Source of the DNA: Davidsoniella eucalypti
Lineage: Eukaryota; Ascomycota; Sordariomycetes; Microascales; Ceratocystidaceae
Assembly (NCBI GenBank): GCA_004009845.1
Contig: RMBW01000008.1
Coordinates: 545,259-609,258 of the forward strand
Length of the DNA stretch: 64,000 nt
Direction of reading: 5' to 3'
Shown here: positions 33,665 to 42,100 of the stretch, piece by piece
How positions within the stretch are numbered: the stretch's first letter is position 1
Layout of the letters: each line of letters starts with the position of its first letter
Notes under the pieces: model-generated
Seen by the model: only the letters and a program-made list of their open reading frames with translations
Database searches by the model: none
Told to the model about the DNA's origin: nothing
Translations under genes and position numbers: made by a program

Positions 33665-36386
33665 ATGGACAATGCTGGTCTGCGAGTGCTCAGCCCAGAG
33701 CCATTTGATCGGCCACCACCTACGACTATCCGCCGTAGGAAACCGCCAGCTGGCAAAAGCTTCACCTTTCGAGCATTGGTAGTCGGTTTGCTAGTAGGCC
33801 TAGTAGTCTGTTTCTCTAACATGTACTTTGGGCTTCAAACTGGATGGTAAGTATGAATATGGCCATAAAGATAGCAGGATGTGGCTGAATGTCAGCGCAA
33901 GATCACACATGACTGATAAATCGTTATAGGGTCAGTCCGATGACGCTTCCTGCCAGCTTGATGGGTTTTGGTGTCTTCCGCGTTTTGGCACCTCATCTTA
34001 AGTTTCCCTTCTCGCCAGTAGAAAATGTACTAGTACAGACTGTGGCAAGCAGTATGGCATTGATGCCATTAGGGTGCGGATTTGTTGGCGTAGTAAGTCC
34101 TTCGTATCGAACAAAGTCTTTCTTTGGTTCCTAAGATCAAAATGAAAGATTATTCATCATCCGGAGTTAACTGACCCTGTTGGTAGATCCCTGCCATGGA
34201 CTTTTTACTTTCCAATGATGAACATGGACCACTAAATCTAAGCATGACCCAGCTAATTATCTGGTCTTTGGGTCTTTGCTACTTTGGAGTGCTTTTTGCC
34301 GTTCCTCTGTAAGTCCGTTTTCATGCCCCAAATAAATATCACCTATAATAACCAATATATACCGTCGAAGCCGCCAGCAATTCATCCTTAGGGAACGCCT
34401 ACAATTCCCTAGTGGCTTCAGTACTGCTGTACTCATCAGCGTCTTGCATTGCAAAGCTCGCCTTCGCCGCACAGACGGTGGGCCCGATGCTTCAACATCG
34501 GGTACCTTTGCTAGCTTAGTTCCTGACAATGATGAAGATGATACTCTATTGAGCGAGAACCATACGCTACGCCAACCAGAGCCCGAGCAGCATGCAGTTT
34601 CGGAGTGGGCATCTAGTATGCGTCTTTTACTCGTATGCTTTGCAGTATCGGGCTGCTTCACACTGGCCACATACTTTTTTCCCGGCCTACATAGCTTACC
34701 CATCTTCGGGGCTACGGCCGCATCGCAATGGCTATGGACACTGAATCCTAGCCTGGCTTATGTTGGACAGGGTATTATCATGGGGTCACAGACGTCATTC
34801 CATATGCTAATTGGCGCTGTAGTCGGCTGGGCCATTCTCTCGCCGTTAGCCAAAATGCGCGGCTGGGCTCCCGGGCCTGTCGAAGACTGGGAGACTGGAA
34901 GTAAAGGTTGGATCGTGTGGATTTCTCTTTCCATCATGTTGACCGATTCACTTATTACCCTTGGTCAAATTGGAGCCAAGACTATCATGAGCTCAGGAGG
35001 ATATCACTACAACACAGCTGTTGATTTCTTGGTGGGCCGTATCCAGTCTAAAATCTGGGGCTCATCTGTCGAGCGTGTCTCCGGCGAAGAAGCACGCCCT
35101 CTTCTAGGCGGCCCAGACAGCGTATCTACCAACGACAAGGAACTAGATGATGCTCCGCCTGAGCAACAAGTCAGTCCACGTATCGTTTGGTATGGCCTTG
35201 GAGCTTCTGTCATACTATGTGTCATCACAACTCATGTCGTTTTTGGACAGTATGTGCCACTAGGTGCTACTGTGTTGTCTGTTGTCGTGGCCCTCTTGCT
35301 TAGTGTTATGGGAGTTCGTGCTTTGGGCGAGACGGACTTGAATCCGGTCTCCGGCATCAGTAAACTAGCACAGCTTCTTTTCGCCATCATTATCCCCGGC
35401 TCTAACAGAGCGAGTGTTCTGATCAATCTAGTCGCAGGCGCTGTGGTAAGTTGTGATCAAACGCCTATTTACGTTTCAATCAGTCTTACTAACATTACTT
35501 TCTGTTAATAGTCCGAAGCTGTATGTTCAACGAACTAACATGAATCATCGCTACTGAGTAATTACTTCATCGCTAACTTGAAATATAATAGGGCGCTCTA
35601 CAAGCTGGAGAGCTTATGCAAGATCTCAAGACCGGCCACTTACTTGGGGCTGCGCCAGTTGCTCAATTTTGGGGACAGGTTATAGGTGCAACCGTCGGCG
35701 CTATAACTAGTGCTCTAATCTACAAGCTATATACATCGCAAGTAGCCTCCTTATGTCTTCAAATCTGGCTTATACCCTGCATAAGCTAACAATCTCTTTA
35801 ACTCATAGTGTCTATGAAATCCCCGGTGATCTTTTCCAAATTCCCACATCTTATGTCTGGGTCTTCACGGCCAGGCTCGTCACAGGAAAGGGTCTTCCGC
35901 CTATGGCTCTAGAATGGGCCATTGGGAGTGCTATTTTGTTTTTTGGCATAACATTATGCCGTATATACTATGTCGATCGACCCTGGAGAGCATACGTACC
36001 TGGTGGCATCGCTGTTGCTATTGGTAAGTCACATATTTTCACATTTTTTTGTTGAGTCATTCAAACAGAATACGCTACGGATAAAAACGCGAAAGGCTTA
36101 CAATCTTCCTATCTCATAGGCATGTACAATGTCCCATCTTTCACACTGGCGCGAGCTATCGGTGGCTTTTTGAGTTGGTATTGGATCAACTATTCAAAAC
36201 GATCCAGTACGCCCCTGATCATTCTTGCTTCCGTAAGTTATTATATCTCGCTAGTCCTATTTAAAAAGGTAACCTTGGTGAATTTTGCACTAACATCATG
36301 TTGGGAACTAGGGGTTTATTCTCGGAGAAGGGTTTCTCAGTATCGTCAACCTCATACTCCAGAGCATGAAGATTCCACATTTTTAA
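33665..36386 (+). CDS. OPT-family oligopeptide (or metal-chelate) transporter
   Basis: This is a multi-pass plasma- or vacuolar-membrane proton-coupled transporter of the OPT superfamily (YSL-like branch). The substrate, peptide or metal chelate, cannot be told from sequence. Nine exons are 33665-33846, 33930-34092, 34187-34308, 34371-35445, 35512-35520, 35592-35737, 35809-36023, 36120-36232 and 36312-36386, giving 699 residues. Motifs are SNMYFGLQTGWVSPMTLPASL, FSPVENVLVQTVASSMALMP, LRERLQFPSG, LTDSLITLGQ, TDLNPVSGISKLAQLLFA, NLVAGAV-SEA-GALQAGELMQDLKTGHLLGA, FWGQVIGATVGA, YTSVYEIPGDLFQIPTSYVW, VPGGIAVAIGMYNVPSFTLARAIGG and a terminal GFILGEGFLSIVN. Exon 5 is only 9 nt (codes Ser-Glu-Ala) and restores the invariant SEAGALQAG motif. 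The intron after exon 6 begins with GC (GCAAGT, 35738) and ends in AG. The gene looks intact despite directly bordering a transposon island. Confidence 0.92.
35512..35520 (+). other. 9-nt microexon of the OPT gene
   Basis: TCCGAAGCT lies between a TTAATAG acceptor and a GTATGT donor. It codes Ser-Glu-Ala, exactly the residues needed between AGAV (exon 4) and GALQAG (exon 6) in the conserved OPT motif. Skipping it would remove three residues without changing frame. Confidence 0.85.
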
Positions 36387-36457
36387 TTCCCCATTTTTAT
36401 CGCTATCTAATTTTTCCTAGGGTTAAAGCATTATTGTGGTACTTTTAGATACATTTA
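36387..36457. other. 3' flank of the OPT gene before the LINE remnant
   Basis: This is a short AT-rich stretch between the OPT stop codon and the first recognisable LINE-related sequence. It contains nothing else I can identify. Confidence 0.5.
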
Positions 36458-36905
36458 TCTGGGCCACCGCCCACGTGATCCACATAAAGACGTAAAATGA
36501 TAAATAAATCTGGGCCGCCGCCCGATCACATCACGGAGACTTTGTGGACTACCACCTTCGCCTACACCATGCAAACTTTACAGATTCATGTTCTTGTGGG
36601 AAAAAGACACTCACTACACTCATCTTTGTAGACATATGCCCTTAACTTGTAGGAGGACTAAGGTGAATAATTTTAGTCAGGTTACCCCCTCTGACCTCCC
36701 CATCTAATATCTTTGATCTTTGCATTGCTCGTTTCTGTTTTCTGTGTTTTCTGTATTTCCTGTTTTTCTTTTGTGATTTTCCGGACCTCTATTCGGAGGT
36801 TTTTTTTTCCAGGGCCATTAGGGTTCCTCTACGTCTAACAATCCGCTAAGGTCCCGATCCACATGATCCACACAAGGAGTAGAATGATAAATAAATAAAT
36901 CTATG
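36458..36905 (+). mobile_element. 5'-truncated Tad-like non-LTR retrotransposon (LINE) 3' end
   Basis: Translated bases ~36530-36665 give a piece of LINE ORF2 C-terminus: HGDFVDYHLRLHH and FTDSCSCGKK, a typical CxC knuckle after the RNase H domain. The 3' UTR (from ~36775) shares CGGACCTC, CCATTAGGGTT, CGTCTAAC and GATCCAC blocks with 41880-41998. Both end in AATGATAAATAAATAAAT, the expected short A/T-repeat tail. The coding part is decayed. A separate 36-bp tail fragment (36473-36508) sits at its 5' edge between 15-bp direct repeats. Confidence 0.75.
36473..36508 (+). mobile_element. 36-bp LINE tail insertion with 15-bp target duplication
   Basis: This fragment is identical to the last bases of the LINE copy ending near 41998 (from ACGTGATCCACATAAAG through the TAAATAAA tail). 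It is flanked by direct repeats TCTGGGCC(A/G)CCGCCC at 36458-36472 and 36509-36523, with one mismatch. That is the footprint of target-primed reverse transcription that stopped after 36 bases. Confidence 0.7.
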
Positions 36906-38047
36906 CTAGTAAGAAGATAATTCGCAAGCTATAGGAATCACTGGTGTATCAAGTCTGATTTGTAACATTCAAATACCCTAAAGGTTTTGATTAAACAGTG
37001 TATCAATATCAACTCTCAAGCTGTGTTTCCCATACAAAATCTCAGCATCGGCCCCACAGCTCTATCAGCTAAACAGCTAAATTCCCCTCAAAACTATTTG
37101 GTTTTTCTCCATTTTTCCTCCACTTATTCTCTAGCTAAACTTCAACTTCACGTTCAGCTACATGTAGCTACGCAAGTAAAGGGAAGACCCAAGAGAAAGT
37201 TTCCCTTAGGCAAAATCAACATGAGATCTATTCAATGGCCAATTTGCATCTCTTTGAACTTCTTATTAATGACACTAAATAAGACTGCTAACCCACCAGA
37301 CCCTAAACTATGTGTACTTTCTGTATCTAGTAAGTCTATCGTTGATTTGGGCCTGGCGAGCTCTAGCGATAGATCAGATGAGTTTTGACCTTTCCAAGTG
37401 CCGGGCGCATCAGCCATGTTAAGTTATTACCAGTCGGTGTATACGGTGTATAACCTGCTATTTTTACGTTGTAACTTGTTCACCCTTGAGGGTAGTTTAA
37501 CTTGGCTCGCATGGCTTATAAAGCCTCTCATATAGCCCATAGCTTCTAGGGATTCCCGACTTGGCAGATCCGATCTTTGCCTACGTACTTATATATGTAT
37601 AGTTACCCTTGTTAAAAGGTGATGTAAAAATAAAAAAAAAAGCTTTGTGGCATTCCGAAAGGAAATCTAGGCTAAGAATACTAATGCTGACTTGGTCCCA
37701 ACTGATGCCCGTGCTTTTATATACCTTCGAATACCTGTAGAATATTTTACCAGTCGGTGTATATGGTGATATACCGCTTTTTTTTGCATTGGTGCATGAG
37801 CACAGATACATTGATGGAGACTCCGGAGAAGAAGAAGAGATAATGTAGAGAAAGAAGACTCAGCTCAGCCTAAGAAACAAGATATAAGTATCAAGACATG
37901 TCGATTCGTTTACTAACTATTTCCAATCTTCTTCTCACCACCTTCATCATCGCCCTCACTTCTCTCTCCCTCTCACAATTCTTGATACAGCTCTGTCAAT
38001 TCTATAATATCACCCCTTCAACTCCTTGTCTTCTCGCCTCTATCACC
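36906..38047. other. Upstream region of the secreted-protein gene
   Basis: No gene is recognised. It contains two direct repeats of about 28 bp beginning ACCAGTCGGTGTATA (37430 and 37749), a 14-bp palindrome AGCTACATGTAGCT near 37157, and a CT-rich leader from 37900. The frame of the secreted protein is open back to 37898, but that stretch looks like 5' UTR. Confidence 0.5.
37430..37778. repeat. Pair of ~28-bp direct repeats
   Basis: ACCAGTCGGTGTATA followed by (C/T)GGTG(A)TATA occurs at 37430-37456 and again at 37749-37776, about 318 bp apart. Each contains an imperfect palindrome (GGTGTATAC-GGTGTATA). The spacing and sequence may mark the ends of a small unidentified element. Confidence 0.55.
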
Positions 38048-38648
38048 ATGAGATTCTTCAGTGTCCTCTCTCTCTGTGCCCTGGCCTCCGGCGCTGCTGT
38101 TCCTGCTGTAGAGGCTCAGGAGCCCACCAATGAAGTTCACCTGTCTTCTCGTGATAACAACTATGTTGAGGCACATGACGCTGCTCCTTTGATGCAAAAT
38201 GGAGAGTCATACTACTTCATGATGTGCATTCCGGCGTCAAGATTCCTTGTCTATGACGACTTGACTAATGATATTATCAAGGAGACCGGTTGCAGCTACG
38301 TTGGTCTAGTTGTTGGCACTGCTGGTAAAAAATCCTTCAGTGGCACCTACTTCAACGTCCGAAAGGTAGATGGTGGTAACTGGAATCGGTATGAATCCAG
38401 TTTGAACATCGAACACCCACAGCGGTAAGTATCCTGATTATATACCCTTATGGATTTGAGTTTGTACCACAGTATGTAACTAACTTTATTTTTACAGCCT
38501 GCGTTGGGGTGGTAAAACCACTGCCGATAAAATTGATTCTTCTCGTCTCAACAGTATCTCCGAAAGTTGGGCTGCCAATGCGGGAAAACAAATTAACTCG
38601 GATTACAACGCCTTGACCTACTACAAACATCTGATTGCCCACCTGTAA
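38048..38648 (+). CDS. Small secreted protein of unknown function (effector candidate)
   Basis: Exons are 38048-38424 and 38498-38648, giving 175 residues. I do not recognise a family. Residues 1-~20 (MRFFSVLSLCALASGAAVPA) form a convincing signal peptide, followed by an acidic pro-like segment. The predicted mature part has two cysteines (FMMCIPAS and KETGCSY) that could form one disulfide, a central Gly-rich segment (VGLVVGTAGKKSFSG) and a basic/aromatic C-terminus ending in YYKHLIAHL. The intron (73 bp) has GTAAGT and TTTACAG ends and joins in frame. I reject the upstream Met at 37898 because it would put another hydrophobic stretch before the signal peptide. The gene sits alone between LINE remnants and a nested transposon. 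This context and its size fit a candidate effector, but that is inference. Confidence 0.75.
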
Positions 38649-39639
38649 AGCATACATGGCACCTGTTTGTGTAGCACTGGGTGGTGCCGCATTTCTATTT
38701 CTAAATTAACATTCATCATAGCATATAGTCTGTCTCTGTGCTCTTCATAGTTTTGCATTTTTCTCTCATGGCCTAGTCTTCTAGTCAAGTTTGAAATTCC
38801 CTGAGGTTTTGAGTCGTGTTTACTTGGCTCAAATTCTGTTTTGTTGTCGTTTTTGGTTTATGTATATATTAAATTGGCTTGATACAGTATGGCATCTTTG
38901 GATCGCCTTACCGGAATTGGGAATATACATTAATACTAGATATAAGTTATGTATCGGGATTTATATCTCGATACTGACATTTACGATAATTCACCACTCT
39001 TAAGTCACATACTTGTCCATATCATGAAGTTGATCTTCAAGGAAATATTATTTAGATCGCCATCTAACTATTTACTATGCTATGATGGATATTTAAACTT
39101 GGAAGTTTTCAATGTGTCCAGTTGTTGTAGGTATCATCCCCACTTTTCTGTACACTGGAGTTCCAATAGTTTTCATCTACCTATTGTTGTGAATGGCACA
39201 GATATAGTAGCATAAATTTATGTTCTGGTGGAATATCAACCCAGAATGGCGGCATTAGGGGCAACGAAAACTCCAAGTCAATACAAGGACTATTTCTATC
39301 ATTTAAACTTTTGTAGATTCTTGTGTTGCCTTTGAGGTCTTTCTCAATACTAATAGGAAGTACATAAGTTGTAAGAATCAGAGCTTTTTGAATTGGGTTG
39401 GACTCGTTGTGCAAGATTTCGTTTTTGAAGACGATTTCTGATCCTGTCTTCTTCTATGAGAATTACATCATGAGAAAACAGAATGAAATCTGCAACTGAT
39501 TTCGCCGACAAAAGTTGTATTTCCTCCTTCGCGTTGACAAGGTACATCACAACCGAAGTCGCCTTAAAAATGATATACCCAAGACCATGACAACACTGCG
39601 TCGTTTTTTGGCCGTTTGAATACAGATTGATAGCTAAGC
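38649..39639. other. AT-rich region between secreted-protein gene and Tc1 remnant
   Basis: No confident feature is found. Minus-strand frames at 39181-39414 and 39350-39550 are adjacent, end in different frames and may be decayed coding sequence of an unidentified transposon. I cannot name it. Confidence 0.4.
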
Positions 39640-40137
39640 AAGCCTCTTAGCATGTAATTCAAAGGAAGGGATGTATCACGGTCCTGGATTGGCCACCTTT
39701 CTCACCAGACCTCAACCCGATCGAAGCTGTTTGGCATGAGATGAAGTTATATATCCAAAGAAACTTCTCCGAGACTCTTCGCTTGGGGGAACTTCGAAAT
39801 GAAGTCCAAGAGGCTTGAGACAATATTAGCAATGAGTACCTTCATGAACTCTTAGTTTCTATGAAGAATCGTTGTGAGGCTGTTATCGCTACCAATGGGA
39901 TGTACACCAAGTACTAGTTTGAAGTATATATGGTATTTTAATACACACAGTTATGAATTAAACAGATCTTAAATACATAGTTTCAATTTATTATAGCAAT
40001 ATCGTGAAATTTGCCGATAGGCACAATTCCAACATCTCACAACAAATTTCATCACAGTCCTTCTTGTTAGTCAACTAAGGCCTCTAGATGATGATCATTT
40101 TCCACTGATTATAGAAATAAACAAGGGATTGATAATG

Positions 40138-40145
40138 ATAATATT
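40138..40145 (+). repeat. Left 8-bp target-site duplication of the MULE
   Basis: ATAATATT here is repeated exactly at 41158-41165, on the two sides of the terminal inverted repeats. The corresponding uninterrupted Tc1 copy at 63553-63561 has the site once. Confidence 0.85.
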
Positions 40146-40272
40146 GAGTCAGGCTAATTTCACAGTTAAGATTTTAATTTCACAGTTACGCTAGCCGTAT
40201 TAGGAGATTTTAGTAACGTGGTGTCCCACGTGACATAGTCGATTACAAGAAATCAAAAATATTTCTTACATC
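40146..40272 (+). repeat. Left terminal inverted repeat of the MULE
   Basis: 127 bp, inverted match to 41031-41157 with about four substitutions. It contains a CACGTGA core and repeated TTTCACAGTT units. Confidence 0.88.
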
Positions 40273-40339
40273 GCATCACCACTTCACCACTACTATAAGA
40301 TTAAACATATGTAATTGAATACTATAAAGCAGTAAAAAT

Positions 40340-40957
40340 CTATGAAGACGATCCCTCACCGTTATTACCTCCTGCTGCGGTACCATAGACCTCTGCCCTC
40401 GCCCTCCCGATCTCATTATAGATGCCTTTGCGTATGAAGTTGGCGTCTGTGGTCTGCTCTAGATATGTAGATATCTGGAGAGGGCGTACACCTGCACGCA
40501 CAAGGTCCCTGATTTTTTTTTTTTCTTCTGCATTAAACTTGCGGAGGATCGGGTGAGAAACTATGTGCTCGCTAGGTTCATGGTTGTGCTGTAAACAGCG
40601 CGCGTTACGACGGTACCGAACAGCCCATGTATTCTCACCAAGCTCGCATGCCAGAATAGAAAAAAGACAGCTAGTTGCCCGAGAAGAGCCTTTACGTATA
40701 GACGGTTTTGTACGTGTGTTAAGCTTGCCATGCCGATCACAGCCATAGACCACTGATTTCATACCACCATTGGTGTAAGAAGACACAGTTGAAAAGGCGT
40801 ACCCACGTACAGAAGCCCATGCATTAATGCCTTGGAAAAGTGCCTCTCGAGAGTGGTAGTGTATTGTTGGAGGAGGGGCAAGCTGTATAACAGGGGCGTC
40901 TGTGGTATCTATACCATTAGATAGCCCTTTATCCATAGATGATGTTGATGATGCCAT
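40340..40957 (-). CDS. Truncated MULE transposase: FAR1-like DNA-binding domain only
   Basis: This ORF of 205 residues on the minus strand lies inside the MULE. The sequence shows a FAR1/WRKY-GCM1-like zinc fold: SREALFQGINAWASVRGYAF, VYGCDRHGK, ATSCLFSILACE, TWAVR and CLQHNHEPS (Cys-Cys-His-His ligands). It is followed by the linker seen in fungal MULE transposases (ILRKFNAEEKKKIRDLVRAG, IYNEIGRARAEV). It then ends with a Gly/Ser tail and stop before any DDE motif. Full transposases of this family are about four times longer. As written it could bind TIRs without catalysing transposition, hence act as a repressor or a domesticated regulator. That is inference. It may instead be an internal-deletion relic. 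Confidence 0.8.
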   Translation of the reverse strand: MASSTSSMDKGLSNGIDTTDAPVIQLAPPPTIHYHSREALFQGINAWASVRGYAFSTVSSYTNGGMKSVVYGCDRHGKLNTRTKPSIRKGSSRATSCLFSILACELGENTWAVRYRRNARCLQHNHEPSEHIVSHPILRKFNAEEKKKIRDLVRAGVRPLQISTYLEQTTDANFIRKGIYNEIGRARAEVYGTAAGGNNGEGSSS

Positions 40958-41030
40958 TGTGGTGTGTGTAGAAAATAAAAGAGTAGGGTGGTGAAGGTTT
41001 TCATCATCGTGAGACTATAATAGGGGGGGG

Positions 41031-41157
41031 GATGTAAGAAATATTTTTGATTTCTTGTAATCGACGATGTCACGTGGGACACTACGTTACTAAAATTTCC
41101 TAATACGGCTAGCGTAACTGTGAAATTAAAATCTCAACTGTGAAATTAGCCTGACTC
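41031..41157 (-). repeat. Right terminal inverted repeat of the MULE
   Basis: Inverted match of 40146-40272, about 97% identical. A run of nine G (41023-41031 area) lies at its inner edge. Confidence 0.88.
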
Positions 41158-41165
41158 ATAATATT
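41158..41165 (+). repeat. Right 8-bp target-site duplication of the MULE
   Basis: ATAATATT, identical to 40138-40145. It is followed by TGACATCGG, where the Tc1-like sequence resumes. Confidence 0.85.
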
Positions 41166-41308
41166 GACATCGGTAAGTACAGTGTCTGATATGGTTATAA
41201 TACTGTGCAGATATCGAGAATAAACAGTTACGCAAGAGACCGCGATCCTACGACAAAACCCATCCCCTGTACTCTGTAGTTGTCGGCTATCTCATGTACT
41301 GTAGACAG

Positions 41309-41770
41309 GCCTAAGTTTTGTCGTGGGATCAGCGTGCAGATCGGTCTCTTGCAAGTAACTGTTTATTCTCGACATGTACACGGTATTATAACTGTACTAT
41401 ACACTGTATTAACCGATGTCATTAACAATCCCTTGTTTATTTCTATAATCAGGAAAATGATCATCATCTAGAGGCCTTAGTTGACTAACAAGAAGGACAG
41501 TGATGAAATTTGTTGCGATTAGTAGTTGTATGGTGGTCAAGTAGTATAATAGTCAAATTGTATAGTAGTGTATAATGGTCTGGTGATATATTTGTATTGT
41601 TTTATAATTGTGTTGTGTTATAAGGAGAAAAAAGGTGTAAAAGGATAACTTTTGTTCAGAAAAGCGGGGAATTTTAAAAGTGGAGAAACTTGAGTAGGTA
41701 CATGTCGAGAATAAACAGTTACTTGCAAGAGACCGATCTGCACGCTGATCCCACGACAAAACTTAGGCCT
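41309..41770. mobile_element. MITE-like derivative of the Tc1-like family
   Basis: The left end (CAGGCCTAAGTTTTGTCG at 41308) is mirrored at 41697-41771 on the opposite strand. This gives terminal inverted repeats of about 70 bp that also carry the GATCGGTCTCTTGCAAGTAA block. Bases 41309-41517 match the Tc1-like end at 63437-63659, except for a 9-bp deletion at 41420/41421. Bases ~41518-41695 are unrelated AT-rich filler without coding capacity. A TA dinucleotide follows the right end (41772-41773), as expected for Tc1-type targeting. The left boundary is uncertain by about 10 bp because a TA is not directly adjacent. Confidence 0.75.
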
Positions 41771-41797
41771 GTATACAGTATGTACAGTTTGACTCAC

Positions 41798-41999
41798 TTT
41801 ACAGATTCATGTTCTTGTGGGATAAAGAAGGACCCACACTTCTTCTTCTGCTGGAAGGGTTTTGCTTTTTTAGTTTTAGTTCGGACCTCCATTATGGGGG
41901 GATCTTCGAGGACCATTAGGGTTTCTCGACGTCTAACGATCCACTAGGGTCGGATCCACGTGATCCACATAAAGACGTAAAATGATAAATAAATAAATA
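41798..41999 (+). mobile_element. 5'-truncated LINE 3' end
   Basis: It starts in the ORF2 C-terminal knuckle (FTDSCSCGIKKDPHFFFCWK, a CxC..HxxxxC arrangement) and continues through the same 3' UTR blocks as 36775-36905. It ends in AAATGATAAATAAATAAAT. It abuts the MITE-like element and lies 100 bp beyond the PRMT3 stop codon. Confidence 0.75.
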
Positions 42000-42100
42000 T
42001 CTATTTATTTATATAATTTCTTTTTTCCTTTCCTTCTATTATGTACTTCTGTCTTTTTCGTTGATCTTCGCTACGTGTTGGGGTTAGGGTTATCTACACA

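Larger units (their letters stand above)
40146..41157 (-). mobile_element. 1,012-bp Hop-type MULE derivative with 127-bp TIRs
   Basis: Ends are GAGTCAGGCTAATTTCACAG and its reverse complement. The TIRs (40146-40272 and 41031-41157) agree in all but about four of 127 positions. An 8-bp target duplication (ATAATATT) flanks the element. The only ORF (40340-40957, minus) is the N-terminal FAR1-like DNA-binding part of a Mutator-like transposase. The DDE catalytic domain is absent, so the element is non-autonomous. Near-identical TIRs and an open ORF point to fairly recent activity. It is nested in the Tc1-like copy, which therefore is older. Long TIRs, 8-9-bp duplication and FAR1 domain are hallmarks of fungal MULEs such as Hop. 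Confidence 0.88.
39640..41273 (+). mobile_element. Decayed Tc1-like DNA transposon, interrupted by a MULE insertion
   Basis: Bases ~39660-39917 encode the C-terminal end of a Tc1/mariner DDE transposase: LDWPPFSPDLNPIEAVWHEMK, then VQEA, a TGA stop, DNISNEYLHELL and ATNGMYTKY. The rest (39918-41273) is 3' non-coding sequence and terminal repeat, matching the reverse complement of 63437-63780, but split by the MULE at 40146-41157. The outer end is near 41265-41273 (CCTACGACAAAACCC). The in-frame TGA corresponds to TGG in the copy at 63.8 kb, so this copy is dead. The 5' part of the element is not recognisable. Confidence 0.8.

Noticed and set aside
36987..37388. 133-codon plus-strand open frame near LINE remnants
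   Set aside because: No initiation context, signal or family resemblance, and it is not flanked by plausible introns.
37898..38047. Upstream in-frame Met of the secreted protein
   Set aside because: It would add 50 residues with a second hydrophobic stretch before a textbook signal peptide. The DNA is CT-rich like a 5' leader.
39181..39550. Two minus-strand frames with protein-like composition
   Set aside because: They could be a decayed transposon ORF, but no motif identified a family and they are in different frames.
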